IMG/VR virus record: IMGVR_UViG_3300042465_007707
Span: 1 to 64,000 of that record
Strand: one strand, 5' to 3'
Source of the DNA: a virus
Length of the DNA stretch: 64,000 bases
In this document: positions 54,800-62,169 of the stretch, piece by piece
Layout of the letters: every line of letters starts with the position of its first letter
How positions within the stretch are numbered: position 1 is the stretch's first letter
Made by a program: the position numbers and the translations under genes
The notes under the pieces: model-generated
Databases searched by the model: none
Told to the model about the DNA's origin: nothing
The model's input: the letters and a program-made list of their open reading frames with translations, nothing else

Positions 54800-56761
54800 T
54801 TACTTTACAGTTAATTTTTCGCAACCAGAATCAACGATTAAATTGATTATTTGATTATCTGTTTTTATTAGGCTTGTAATACTTTCTCTACCGTCAATAA
54901 TTACAGGGCAATTAATCTCGTAAAAATCGCTTAAAACATTTATTACTTCAATTCCTGCGTTAATTTTAGCTGCTGTATTTACATCGTTAAAACCAACTCC
55001 ATTAACTAAACAAGTACAATCTTCTGAAATACCTCCATTAACTAAATTTTGGAACATTTTAAACTTAACAAATTTGAATTTTGCGTTTACCTTTTCCTCA
55101 ATCATTTTCATTTTTGAGTTTTCGAATTGATCTATAATCATTTCAGTTTTTTCAAGACTTGCTATTTCCTGAGATAAAGTTTTTTGTTGTTGGTTTAGTT
55201 CTTCAATCCTAGCCGTTCCTTTTTCGATTTGAACCTTATCATGTAGTTTTAACTTTAAAATGTCTATACTAGCTTGTACTTCTGTTTTTCTCAACTTTAA
55301 AGCTGAATTATCAATTGCCGTAACTTCTGGAATAACTATTTCCGAAATTTCGGATTGCAACTCCGTTACTTTTATCGAAACTGTTTTTTCTGAAGCAAAT
55401 TGAACCTCGAAAGCTTTGATTTTATCTTCAATAATTTTTAGTTCTGCTTCTTTTGTTTCGATAATTTCATCTAAACTAATTTTTGCTTTTTTAAATACTT
55501 CAATATCGAATTGGTAATTTTCAATTTGAGTTTTATTTTTTTGACCTCTACCTCTAATTTCTGAAATAACTTCTTCCTGCTGTGCTTTGAATTTTAATAA
55601 AGCATTTGCTTTAATTTCTTCAATTTTGTCTGTATCATATTCACGTTGACAACTATTGCAGGAGAAGGCTGTTGAATCGAATGTAAAATCCTTTGCATTT
55701 TCATCTGTAAACTTTTTTCTTAATTCGTCATTGGCTGTTTCGTGACGTTTTATTTTACCTTCTAACTCCTGAATTAATTCAACCTGCTGTTTTGAATTAT
55801 TTTTATTTAACTGGATTATATGTTTCACGTTACTGGAATCGGAAACCAAAATATTGTAACCCTTTTTTGATTCAGCAATTTCTTCATTTATTACTGCCTG
55901 AAGCTCCTGATCCTTTTGGAATTTAATTTGTTTTACTTTGTTTACTTCAGCAAACTTCGAATCCATTTGTTTTGTAGCATCCTCAATTTGAGTATCAATA
56001 TCTTTTATTTCGTTTGTATAATTTTCAATTGTTTTTTCTACTAAATCCCAATTTTTAGAATCTGGTAAACTTCTTGTCGCTTCGTCAATTCTTGAAGGAA
56101 TTAAATCCAACTCATCTTTTATTTTTTTACGTTTTACGGAGTATTCTCGCTTGTAATCAGCTAAAGTCTTATCTGAAGAAAGTAGGGCTTGTATTTCAGT
56201 TTGTTTATCCTTAGAAAAATTACTGTAAACCTCTGAATCTAATATTTCACCAACTATTTTTGATAAAACAACTCTTCTATCATTCCATTTCATTACAGAA
56301 TTAAAGTATAATGGATTTGATAGTAATTTTTGAAACTCTTCTGATATTATTCCATCGACTTTCATTTTATATTCTGAAAGTGAACAAGGCACTCCGTTAA
56401 AAAAGAAGTCTGTACTATGACCTGTTAACTCTTGTTGCTCTGCACCCTTCTTCTTAGTCCATTTCTCGCTGTAAACACGTTTCAAAGTTAATTCTGAATC
56501 ATCTACCATAAACACGCCTTCTACTGAATGGTTTAGGTTATGAATTGGATCATTATTTGTGTCTAGTGTTTTTATTCCAAAATCGGTTTGGTTCTGGCTA
56601 TTTTTACCAAATAACAACCACGAATAAGCATCTGCTACAGTTGTTTTGCCTGAACCATTTTTACCATGGATATTAGTTTCCTGAGAATCGAAATCTAAAG
56701 TATAATGTTTGATCCCTTTAAAATTGGTTAATACCAACTTATTTAATACTATTTTTTTCAT
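54800..56761 (-). CDS. SbcC/Rad50-like recombination ATPase, 653 aa
   Basis: ABC-type ATPase: NIHGKNGSGKTTVADAYSWL (Walker A, about 36), long coiled coils (about 190-330 and 400-570) meeting at FSCNSCQREYD (CxxC hook, about 368), and C-terminal PVIIDGRESITSL (degenerate Walker B region, about 620). Short compared with cellular SbcC (about 1000 aa), as usual for phage versions. Probably pairs with the MBL-fold hydrolase at 51013 as nuclease partner. Leader AACGACAAGAAAG before ATG. Confidence 0.8.
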   Translation of the reverse strand: MKKIVLNKLVLTNFKGIKHYTLDFDSQETNIHGKNGSGKTTVADAYSWLLFGKNSQNQTDFGIKTLDTNNDPIHNLNHSVEGVFMVDDSELTLKRVYSEKWTKKKGAEQQELTGHSTDFFFNGVPCSLSEYKMKVDGIISEEFQKLLSNPLYFNSVMKWNDRRVVLSKIVGEILDSEVYSNFSKDKQTEIQALLSSDKTLADYKREYSVKRKKIKDELDLIPSRIDEATRSLPDSKNWDLVEKTIENYTNEIKDIDTQIEDATKQMDSKFAEVNKVKQIKFQKDQELQAVINEEIAESKKGYNILVSDSSNVKHIIQLNKNNSKQQVELIQELEGKIKRHETANDELRKKFTDENAKDFTFDSTAFSCNSCQREYDTDKIEEIKANALLKFKAQQEEVISEIRGRGQKNKTQIENYQFDIEVFKKAKISLDEIIETKEAELKIIEDKIKAFEVQFASEKTVSIKVTELQSEISEIVIPEVTAIDNSALKLRKTEVQASIDILKLKLHDKVQIEKGTARIEELNQQQKTLSQEIASLEKTEMIIDQFENSKMKMIEEKVNAKFKFVKFKMFQNLVNGGISEDCTCLVNGVGFNDVNTAAKINAGIEVINVLSDFYEINCPVIIDGRESITSLIKTDNQIINLIVDSGCEKLTVK

Positions 56762-56780
56762 CTTTCTTGTCGTTTATTTA

Positions 56781-57221
56781 TTATTTGTTTAAATATTTAG
56801 CGTTTAGCAAAAACTCGTTCGCCATTTTTGTAGCCGTTATTTTTGTAATATAAGTGTATCTACCATCATTATCACGAATATTTATTTCATTTGGTATGTT
56901 TGCAAATAAATTTAATGAATAGTTACCCATATCAATCATTACATCAACCTTTCCTTTTTTTGCTACTAATGTTTTTAAAGCATTTGCGAAGTCTATTAAT
57001 TCTTCTTGTTCAGTAAGATATATTGATCCAATGTCATTAATATATTTATAAGCTTGATTTTTGAAGCTATAATAAAAATAAGTCGATGTATCCATTCCAT
57101 TTTTTACATCCATTGTAATATCCCATCTACCTGTACCTGTTGCTATTTTTTTAGATATAGTCATTTGAGAGAAACTGTTTGTAGCGATAAGCATTGCCGC
57201 ACTAATAATAATCTTTTTCAT
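56781..57221 (-). CDS. Secreted protein, 146 aa
   Basis: Signal peptide MKKIIISAAMLIATNSFSQ (cleavage after FS-Q likely) and a mature beta-rich domain (GRWDITMDVKNGMD; VDVMIDMGNYSLNLFANIPN). A periplasmic protein among recombination genes is unexpected. Its promoter (TATATTTG, 57246-57253) and palindrome are of early type. May be an early-expressed envelope-modifying or exclusion protein. Confidence 0.6.
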   Translation of the reverse strand: MKKIIISAAMLIATNSFSQMTISKKIATGTGRWDITMDVKNGMDTSTYFYYSFKNQAYKYINDIGSIYLTEQEELIDFANALKTLVAKKGKVDVMIDMGNYSLNLFANIPNEINIRDNDGRYTYITKITATKMANEFLLNAKYLNK

Positions 57222-57245
57222 TTTCTTGTCGTTTTAAATATAGAG

Positions 57246-57290
57246 CAAATATATATAAAAATTTGAATTGAAAGTTATTTTATAAAATAA
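57246..57290 (-). promoter_or_regulatory. Early promoter with palindromic operator
   Basis: -7 box TATATTTG at 57246-57253; TTATTTTATAAAATAA palindrome at 57275-57290, 21 bp upstream, almost the same spacing as at 47717-47762. Confidence 0.6.
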
Positions 57291-57302
57291 TTTATTAAAA
57301 TA

Positions 57303-57334
57303 AAAAAAAGCTACTCAAATCAATGAATAGCTTT
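57303..57334 (-). terminator. Rho-independent terminator
   Basis: Minus-strand AAAGCTA / TAGCTTT hairpin followed by T8, immediately after the methyltransferase remnant. Confidence 0.75.
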
Positions 57335-57338
57335 GGAT

Positions 57339-57392
57339 TTATAGTGCTTGCCTACCACCTGACATTCCGTCAAATAAACTTAATACATTCAT
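57339..57392 (-). pseudogene. Remnant of a C5-cytosine DNA methyltransferase (17 codons)
   Basis: The short frame reads MNVLSLFDGMSGGRQAL then stops. Phage C5-cytosine methyltransferases begin MNVLSLFDGMSCGxxAL (motif I, SAM binding), so this is very probably the first 17 codons of a deleted methylase gene, with Cys changed to Gly. A terminator follows at once. The ancestor may have used cytosine methylation; the present phage keeps only the N6-adenine enzyme. Confidence 0.55.
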
Positions 57393-57410
57393 ATCCTTAT
57401 CTTTTTTACT

Positions 57411-58220
57411 TTATAAATATTTATTCAATAATTTCTTCGGATCAACATTTTTTTCAATCCACTCCTGAAACTTACGTTCTACAGCACAATCTCTAGCAAC
57501 TGTTCTCGAAGCGTGTTCTGGTATTCCACCTTTTAAAGACATTACAGAACGAATAAATACATTCTCTTTATTCACGTTCAATGAATTATCTAAAAGTCTT
57601 TTATTTGCTTCTAGCATCAAAAGTTTCTTTTGCTCATCTGTGAGAATTAAAAGTTTTGATCTTGATAAAAAATTGTAGGTAGAATTGCCTAAGTCCGAGA
57701 ATACTTTTGTTTCCTTGTATTTTTCAAAGTTTACTATCGTTGCTTTAGCCATATATTGATCCACTTCTTCCTGAGTTTTCTCTTGAGATTTTTCTAAATC
57801 AATATCACGCTTTTTAATTTCGTACTCAATCAAGGCTTTGCTCCTGTTAATCTTGTACGCTTGAAGGATTTTACTAATCCAAATAACGTTCATTGTACCG
57901 TAATTATTTAAATCATCTATATCTAGTTGGTATGATAAAGCCATTGTAAATGAAGTTTCTATTTCTTTTTGAGAAAAATCTGAATAAGCTTCTTTTAAAA
58001 ATATTACTATTGACTTTAAAATATCATTTGTAGGCTTCTGAACTCCTGAAATTTGACAAAGCTTAACTAAATAGATATATAATGATTTATAATCTTCCTC
58101 ATTATAATTTTTTATCTTTTTATATTCAAAATGTATTGGAATATATTTACGACTTTCAGGACGCAAGGTCTGAAAAATCAATTGATTCTGCTCCTTGTTG
58201 TAAACTTGAATATTTGTCAT
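57411..58220 (-). CDS. Replication-module protein, 269 aa
   Basis: Mostly helical (YKSLYIYLVKLCQISGVQKP; LKEAYSDFSQKEIETSFTMA; GTMNVIWISKILQAYKINR), a layout seen in Bacteroidetes phage helicase-loader or DnaT/DnaD-like proteins, but I do not recognise a defined family. It overlaps the preceding gene by 65 bp; a TTG preceded by AAGGAG offers a start 13 codons downstream. Likely replisome accessory. Confidence 0.5.
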   Translation of the reverse strand: MTNIQVYNKEQNQLIFQTLRPESRKYIPIHFEYKKIKNYNEEDYKSLYIYLVKLCQISGVQKPTNDILKSIVIFLKEAYSDFSQKEIETSFTMALSYQLDIDDLNNYGTMNVIWISKILQAYKINRSKALIEYEIKKRDIDLEKSQEKTQEEVDQYMAKATIVNFEKYKETKVFSDLGNSTYNFLSRSKLLILTDEQKKLLMLEANKRLLDNSLNVNKENVFIRSVMSLKGGIPEHASRTVARDCAVERKFQEWIEKNVDPKKLLNKYL

Positions 58221-58794
58221 TTTGACTTGATTTAATTTGATTTAAAATACTTGTAAAATTTTTGTTTAATGTAGGGAGTGAAAGCTTTTTATTTACAGTC
58301 CACCACGAAGGTAATTTTTCAAAGAATATGCAAAAACTATCGAAACGAATATCCTCAGTAATAACATCGTTTTTAACTTTTATTAATTCGTCCATTTTAG
58401 ACATTATATTCAAGGCATAACGAAAATGTTTTTCTAGTTCTGGGTAATCAAAATCGTGTTTAAAGTAAAATTCTTTCAGGAACTTTCGAAGCCTTCCGTT
58501 GTATTCAATATCGGAACTATCTGTTGACTTTTTTACAACCTTAACAACTTCCGCTAGTTCTTCTTTTTCAGCAAATTTTATTATCCTCATCCCACCTTTT
58601 AATTTCATTAAATGAAACTTATGATTTGAACCTAAAAACCTATATAATGAAGTTTTTGGTATTGAAAACAGTTTACAAATTTCTGAAACTTTAAAAGTTG
58701 TAATTCCTTTCTTGTCTGATTCAAGCCACAAATATAAAATTAACGAAAATTGTTTTTTATTTATTAGCTGTAGCCCTTTTAAATATTCCTTCAT
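58156..58794 (-). CDS. Winged-helix replication/regulatory protein, 212 aa
   Basis: N-terminal wHTH (about 10-65): SLILYLWLESDKKGITTFKV and CKLFSIPKTSLYRFLGSNH, the recognition helix, then a beta wing. C-terminal helical domain with FCIFFEKLPSWWTVN. Resembles plasmid/phage replication initiators. Shares one base with the upstream XRE gene and overlaps the downstream gene. Candidate initiator with the 269-aa protein. Confidence 0.55.
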   Translation of the reverse strand: MKEYLKGLQLINKKQFSLILYLWLESDKKGITTFKVSEICKLFSIPKTSLYRFLGSNHKFHLMKLKGGMRIIKFAEKEELAEVVKVVKKSTDSSDIEYNGRLRKFLKEFYFKHDFDYPELEKHFRYALNIMSKMDELIKVKNDVITEDIRFDSFCIFFEKLPSWWTVNKKLSLPTLNKNFTSILNQIKSSQNDKYSSLQQGAESIDFSDLAS

Positions 58795-59042
58795 TATTCA
58801 TAATCAATTATCTCATTAGGGGAAACATTTAAAGCTCCGCAAATCCTTATAATTGTAGAGGTCTTATAGTCTGGATTTGATCCTGTAACAACCGTATTAA
58901 GATGACTAATTGAAATTGGAAAATCTGGATACAATTCATCAATCATTTTTTTTAATTTTCTTTGAGATATTCTTTTTGAATGAAGGATTGCTTGTAGTTT
59001 AGTTTTACCCTCTAACTGTTCGTAGGTATATACCTTTCTCAT
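58794..59042 (-). CDS. XRE-type helix-turn-helix regulator, 82 aa
   Basis: LQAILHSKRISQRKLKKMID, DFPISISHLNTVVTGSNP, YKTSTIIRICGALNVSPNEI: a single XRE/Cro-like domain covering nearly the whole chain. The only clear Cro/CI-type protein in the window. It could bind the TTATTTTnnAAAATAA palindromes upstream of early genes. Overlaps the next gene by 4 bp. Confidence 0.7.
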   Translation of the reverse strand: MRKVYTYEQLEGKTKLQAILHSKRISQRKLKKMIDELYPDFPISISHLNTVVTGSNPDYKTSTIIRICGALNVSPNEIIDYE

Positions 59043-59254
59043 TTTATATCGTATTTAAATGTTGTTTTATTTCTTCGATTAATTTCTTTTGTCACTTCTA
59101 AAGCATCTTGTAAAGTTGCTTTATCTCCTTTCTCCATAATCAATTTGTAGGATTGAATAACTACTTCCAGTATCTTTTCGTGTACTTCAATTCCTTGAAT
59201 AGATAAAGCGTGCTTCATCCAAGTTAATTCGTCTTTTAATCTTTTTTCTTTCAT
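59039..59254 (-). CDS. Hypothetical protein, 71 aa
   Basis: Charged helical protein (ELTWMKHALSIQGIEVHEKI; KGDKATLQDALEVTKEINR). No motif recognised. Part of a string of small early genes with 1-4 bp gaps or overlaps. Confidence 0.55.
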   Translation of the reverse strand: MKEKRLKDELTWMKHALSIQGIEVHEKILEVVIQSYKLIMEKGDKATLQDALEVTKEINRRNKTTFKYDIK

Positions 59255-59256
59255 AA

Positions 59257-59496
59257 CTATTTCTTTTTAAATTGTTCTATATAATATCTTGCTGTTGTTT
59301 CACTTACAGAACTAGTATTAGCTAAATCTGGATTTGAGATAATAAATTGCATAAAAGCAATCATCTCTCCCTCACTATACATTCTTTCAGCTTGCCATTC
59401 AGCACCAGCAATCCAATTATCAGTTTTACATAAATTTGGATCAGCAAGACTTGCAGCAACTTCTTCTAGTTTAACTAATTCAAAACTTTCCATCAC
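59257..59496 (-). CDS. Hypothetical protein, 79 aa
   Basis: Short acidic protein (FELVKLEEVAASLADPNLCK; NWIAGAEWQAERMYSEGEM), a composition commonly seen in phage early proteins of unknown role. Overlaps the downstream start by 4 bp. Confidence 0.55.
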   Translation of the reverse strand: MMESFELVKLEEVAASLADPNLCKTDNWIAGAEWQAERMYSEGEMIAFMQFIISNPDLANTSSVSETTARYYIEQFKKK

Positions 59497-59678
59497 TCAA
59501 TTATTTTACCGTAAACAATAGCTATTCTTAATTCATAAGAAATAACCCTACTTGAAACCAAAAACTTCTCTCCGTTAAGCAAAACAACATCGTTTGCAAA
59601 CGGTAGAACATTATCCTTCATTTTGTGAATAAGATTTTTACTTTCAAAATCCCGAAACTTTAATTCAAATTCATTCAT
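59493..59678 (-). CDS. Hypothetical protein, 61 aa
   Basis: Small alpha/beta protein (NEFELKFRDFESKNLIHKMK; EKFLVSSRVISYELRIAIVY). Ends overlapping the next gene's ATG by 4 bp. No motif recognised. Confidence 0.5.
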   Translation of the reverse strand: MNEFELKFRDFESKNLIHKMKDNVLPFANDVVLLNGEKFLVSSRVISYELRIAIVYGKIIE

Positions 59679-59681
59679 AAT

Positions 59682-59909
59682 TTAAATCATTTCATCTGTA
59701 CAAACGCTGCATACTCTTAATAGCTCGTAATTTGTTTTCATTACGATTGAAAAAGGTTCTATTCCTTCATAATCCATGTTAAATGAAGTTAAAGCTTCAA
59801 TCATTGATTCCGCAAATACGTTTACTCCTTTTGAATATTTATCACCTGTATTCTTAAAATATACTATGTGATACTCTTTTAATTTTAAATTTTGTTCTTT
59901 ACTTTTCAT
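59682..59909 (-). CDS. Hypothetical protein, 75 aa
   Basis: Beta-alpha-beta pattern (LKEYHIVYFKNTGDKYSKGV; VNVFAESMIEALTSFNMDYE) ending CSVCTDEMI. Similar short proteins with this fold occur among phage early genes. First gene of an early operon with promoter TATATTTG (59936-59943) and leader ACGACAGGA. Confidence 0.55.
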   Translation of the reverse strand: MKSKEQNLKLKEYHIVYFKNTGDKYSKGVNVFAESMIEALTSFNMDYEGIEPFSIVMKTNYELLRVCSVCTDEMI

Positions 59910-59935
59910 TTTTCCTGTCGTTTTTAAATTGTTTT

Positions 59936-59966
59936 CAAATATAATAATAATTATTTTATAAAATAA
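59936..59966 (-). promoter_or_regulatory. Early promoter with palindromic operator
   Basis: -7 box TATATTTG at 59936-59943; palindrome TTATTTTATAAAATAA at 59951-59966, only 7 bp upstream of the box, closer than at 47.7 and 57.2 kb. Confidence 0.6.
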
Positions 59967-60008
59967 CTTTTGTTAGTTTATTTTTGTTTACAATCAGTTT
60001 TTAATTTA

Positions 60009-60149
60009 TCACTCATCATCCTTGAATTTCATCTTTTTTATTACCTTACCTTTTGGCTTTACTTTTTTATCCGATTTAACTTTCTTTAAATCTCCATTTG
60101 TTAACCATTGATTATAATTAATTTCTTTATCAAATTCACTTTTTTTCAT
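60009..60149 (-). CDS. Small basic protein, 46 aa
   Basis: MKKSEFDKEINYNQWLTNGD followed by a Lys-rich tail (KPKGKVIKKMKFKDDE). The ATG shares its first base with the stop of the upstream gene (60149). Function unknown, possibly nucleic-acid binding. Confidence 0.5.
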   Translation of the reverse strand: MKKSEFDKEINYNQWLTNGDLKKVKSDKKVKPKGKVIKKMKFKDDE

Positions 60150-60499
60150 TACACAAACTTTAATTCAACATTTAACATTAATCTACATAGGTCTTGAAAT
60201 TTATGTAGCTGGTTTGCTTCTTTTATTACTACTGAACCAGATGTTACATTGCATCCGCTATTTTCATTTCCGTAAAACAAAACTTCAATTAAAAAGTTTC
60301 CATTATACCTGTAAAAAACACTTTGAATCCTCTCAAATCCTGCTTTAACCAATAGCTCTTCAGTCAACATCATAGGCTTATATCTTCGCTCTTCCAATAC
60401 GTTCCCCCATTGTAGCTTTACAATATCATCCGAATCAATAACATAAGGTTTTCCAGAAACCTCTACCATACTTCCAACCCTTACTTCTGAACACTTCAT
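60149..60499 (-). CDS. Hypothetical protein, 116 aa
   Basis: Matches a common Bacteroidetes phage protein type by its opening MKCSEVRVGSMVEVSGKPYV and later PMMLTEELLVKAGFERI ... YRYNGNFLIEVLFY. Family function unknown. Leader AAGACAAGATG and promoter TATATTTG at 60522-60529. Confidence 0.65.
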   Translation of the reverse strand: MKCSEVRVGSMVEVSGKPYVIDSDDIVKLQWGNVLEERRYKPMMLTEELLVKAGFERIQSVFYRYNGNFLIEVLFYGNENSGCNVTSGSVVIKEANQLHKFQDLCRLMLNVELKFV

Positions 60500-60521
60500 C
60501 TTGTCTTTTTTTTAATTTGAA

Positions 60522-60550
60522 CAAATATATAAAATTATTTTACAAAATAA
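60522..60550 (-). promoter_or_regulatory. Early promoter with palindromic operator
   Basis: -7 box TATATTTG at 60522-60529 and palindrome TTATTTTACAAAATAA at 60535-60550, 5 bp upstream. Confidence 0.6.
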
Positions 60551-60560
60551 CTATTTATAG

Positions 60561-60593
60561 AAAAAAAATAACCACTCCTTTTGAGAATGGTTA
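60561..60593 (-). terminator. Rho-independent terminator
   Basis: Minus-strand TAACCA..TCTC / GGAG.TGGTTA hairpin followed by T8; ends the 61148-60617 operon. Confidence 0.75.
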
Positions 60594-60616
60594 AGTTTAC
60601 TATTGTTTATACTTGT

Positions 60617-60928
60617 TTACTTGTTTGTAATACTTATATTTTTCAATAAATAAAGAATCGTATCAGTTGTTGGTTCACAAATCAATTCCCATTCATTGTT
60701 ATATGTATTATATTTTCTGATTACAACTTTGAAATTAAGATGAATAACATCTTTAAGTATTCCCTTTTCTTTTCTCCAAGGTTTAACTCTAAATGTTGCT
60801 TTAGAAAAATCTTTGTTATTTGTTTCTATAATATCTCCTACCATAGGCACATAATCCATTTCTTTTAATGAATATAAAACGAACATTCCATCGTTTTTTT
60901 CATTACATCTAAACCATACTCTTGTCAT
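60617..60928 (-). CDS. Hypothetical protein, 103 aa
   Basis: Start taken at MTRVWFRCNEKNDG (60928), directly after the 34-residue ORF, rather than 60973. Beta-rich (LKEMDYVPMVGDIIETN; VIHLNFKVVIRKYNTYN), no membrane segment. Function unknown. Confidence 0.55.
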   Translation of the reverse strand: MTRVWFRCNEKNDGMFVLYSLKEMDYVPMVGDIIETNNKDFSKATFRVKPWRKEKGILKDVIHLNFKVVIRKYNTYNNEWELICEPTTDTILYLLKNISITNK

Positions 60929-60933
60929 TTTTT

Positions 60934-61038
60934 CTACAAATTTACTGATAAATTTTGATTGGCATCGAACCACTCGGTTGTAATCTGGTAAATAGAAGGC
61001 GCACCAACTTCCCCGAACTCGTTAAATATTTCTACCAT
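60934..61038 (-). CDS. Small protein, 34 aa
   Basis: MVEIFNEFGEVGAPSIYQIT followed by TEWFDANQNLSVNL. Starts inside the last codons of the upstream gene (ATGG, 7-bp overlap) and ends 5 bp before the next ATG, a typical packed phage operon. Function unknown. Confidence 0.5.
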   Translation of the reverse strand: MVEIFNEFGEVGAPSIYQITTEWFDANQNLSVNL

Positions 61039-61148
61039 GGTTTATATCTGTTTAATTCCCACACACAGTCAGGAACTGTTACTACTGGCGTTTTAATTCT
61101 GAAGAACCACGCTCCGAATTTCTCTAATTTCTGATTAATTTTTTTCAT
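61032..61148 (-). CDS. Small basic protein, 38 aa
   Basis: MKKINQKLEKFGAWFFRIKT and then PVVTVPDCVWELNRYKPW. Most of it lies in the 99-bp sequence repeated in inverse orientation at the left window edge. Promoter TATATTTG (61169-61176) and leader ACGACAAG immediately before ATG support expression. Function unknown. Confidence 0.6.
   Translation of the reverse strand: MKKINQKLEKFGAWFFRIKTPVVTVPDCVWELNRYKPW
61036..61134 (-). repeat. 99-bp inverted repeat, right copy
   Basis: Exact reverse complement of 1-99. Covers codons 6-38 of the 38-aa gene (through CCA and into TGG) and the start of the 34-aa gene. The flanks differ from the left copy on the 3' side; the 5' flank of the left copy is outside the window. 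Confidence 0.95.
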
Positions 61149-61164
61149 CTTGTCGTATATTTAT

Positions 61165-61215
61165 GTGTCAAATATAGTAAATATATTGACACGACAACAT
61201 TATTTTACAAAATAA
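61165..61215 (-). promoter_or_regulatory. Early promoter with two operator-like palindromes
   Basis: -7 box TATATTTG (61169-61176) is inside a 28-bp near-palindrome with arms GTGTCAA (61165-61171) and TTGACAC (61186-61192). A second palindrome, TTATTTTACAAAATAA, is at 61200-61215, 23 bp upstream of the box. A one-mismatch copy lies at 61279-61294. The most elaborate control region seen here. Confidence 0.6.
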
Positions 61216-61298
61216 TAAAAAAAAGGTTAAGTTATTGATTTTAAGGTTGTGTGTTGATTACTAGTAGGTAATAAATAATTCTTTTATAAAATAATAAA

Positions 61299-61318
61299 GG
61301 GTAAGACTAATCTTACCC
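61299..61318 (-). terminator. Rho-independent terminator
   Basis: 8-bp stem GGGTAAGA / TCTTACCC with 4-base loop. On the minus strand it is followed by TTTATTATTTT, ending the polymerase-like operon (61659-63845). Confidence 0.75.
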
Positions 61319-61500
61319 CATTTTAACTGATTTTGTCGGATCGTACAATACGCAAACGACCTTCTAAATATATCGGTTGTAATTTAGTGTTATTTTCGTA
61401 AAATATTGGTTCACTATATAAAAATAATTTTGTTTATGAAGAAAGTTCCTAAAAATTCCTTTTTATTCCTTTTTTTACTTATTGTTTACTTTTTTTTTGA
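61319..61500. other. Gene-free AT-rich region before the iterons
   Basis: No convincing gene. Contains AT-rich stretches and three TTCCT repeats (about 61446-61472). A 29-codon plus-strand frame from 61436 ends in the iterons and is probably chance. The region lies between the terminator and the iteron cluster, the sort of AT-rich sequence found beside replication origins. Confidence 0.4.
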
Positions 61501-61501
61501 A

Positions 61502-61542
61502 GATTCGAGGTTGATTCGAGTTTGATTCGAGGTTGATTCGAG
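61502..61542. repeat. Iteron-like array: four GATTCGAG repeats at 11-bp spacing
   Basis: GATTCGAG starts at 61502, 61513, 61524 and 61535 exactly, with spacers GTT and TTT alternating. An 11-bp period places each on the same DNA face, typical of initiator-binding iterons. Adjacent to AT-rich DNA and to genes with replication-like motifs, so an origin candidate. Confidence 0.6.
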
Positions 61543-61559
61543 TTTCAAACCGCACCAAG

Positions 61560-61655
61560 TTTGTTCCAAAAGTGACCAAATTTTTCCCAAACTGCGTTGT
61601 AAGTAATTGATAATCAATAAAATTTTGTTCCAAAAAAAACCACATTTTTCCCAAA
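61560..61655. repeat. Two 32-bp direct repeats beside the iterons
   Basis: 61560-61591 and 61624-61655 match at 28 of 32 bases (TTTGTTCCAAAA ... ATTTTTCCCAAA). They lie between the iterons and the 169-aa gene, spaced 64 bp start to start (about six helical turns). Probably binding sites of the same regulatory or replication system. Confidence 0.6.
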
Positions 61656-61658
61656 TGG

Positions 61659-62168
61659 TTAAAATTTAACAACCATTTTTTCAATTTCATCTAAGTTTAA
61701 AACCCCTTCTTTATGTAGTTTGAAATACTCCTTTAAATTTTCAGTTCTTAAAACGTCTGCTTTTTCATTATTTTCAATGATAGTCCTTAACGTTTCAGCT
61801 TCAGATTCAAGTTCTTTTATATATTCCTGCTCTTCCCATCCAATTATCGGACAATCGAAGTCGAATACCACCTCAAAGCGTTCCTCCTTCATGTGAAGTC
61901 TTAATCTCATTGGTGGACGTGTTTCCTTTGTAAATTCATACTTTGCAATTTCAAGAAATCTATGTAGGTAAATTTTAATTTGTTGGCTTTCTTCATCTGT
62001 GACTATTGGAAAAGTTTCTCCTAGAAGCGTGAATGATTTAAAACCGTATGTATTGAGCATTTCAACTATGTATTCATAAGCTCCAAAAGGATTTACAGAG
62101 CAACTCATAACTTTCTTATTGTTTATGTTACCATGTAAATTAAACAACCCTAAACCCCTTCTTTTCAT
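61659..62168 (-). CDS. Hypothetical protein, 169 aa
   Basis: Third gene of the polymerase-like operon, 1 bp after its neighbour. N-terminal MKRRGLGLFNLHGNINN, middle alpha/beta domain (YIVEMLNTYGFKSFTLLGET; EIAKYEFTKETRPPMRL) and a C-terminal coiled coil (LESEAETLRTIIENNEK). Function unknown; possibly an initiator binding the repeats just downstream. Confidence 0.55.
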   Translation of the reverse strand: MKRRGLGLFNLHGNINNKKVMSCSVNPFGAYEYIVEMLNTYGFKSFTLLGETFPIVTDEESQQIKIYLHRFLEIAKYEFTKETRPPMRLRLHMKEERFEVVFDFDCPIIGWEEQEYIKELESEAETLRTIIENNEKADVLRTENLKEYFKLHKEGVLNLDEIEKMVVKF

Positions 62169-62169
62169 A

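Noticed and set aside
61436-61525. 29-codon plus-strand hydrophobic frame
   Set aside because: T-rich DNA makes it look membrane-like; it ends within the iterons, and no promoter or leader is visible.
61475-61690. 71-aa minus-strand frame across the iterons
   Set aside because: It starts inside the 169-aa gene and its sequence is dictated by the 11-bp and 32-bp repeats; low-complexity, no leader.
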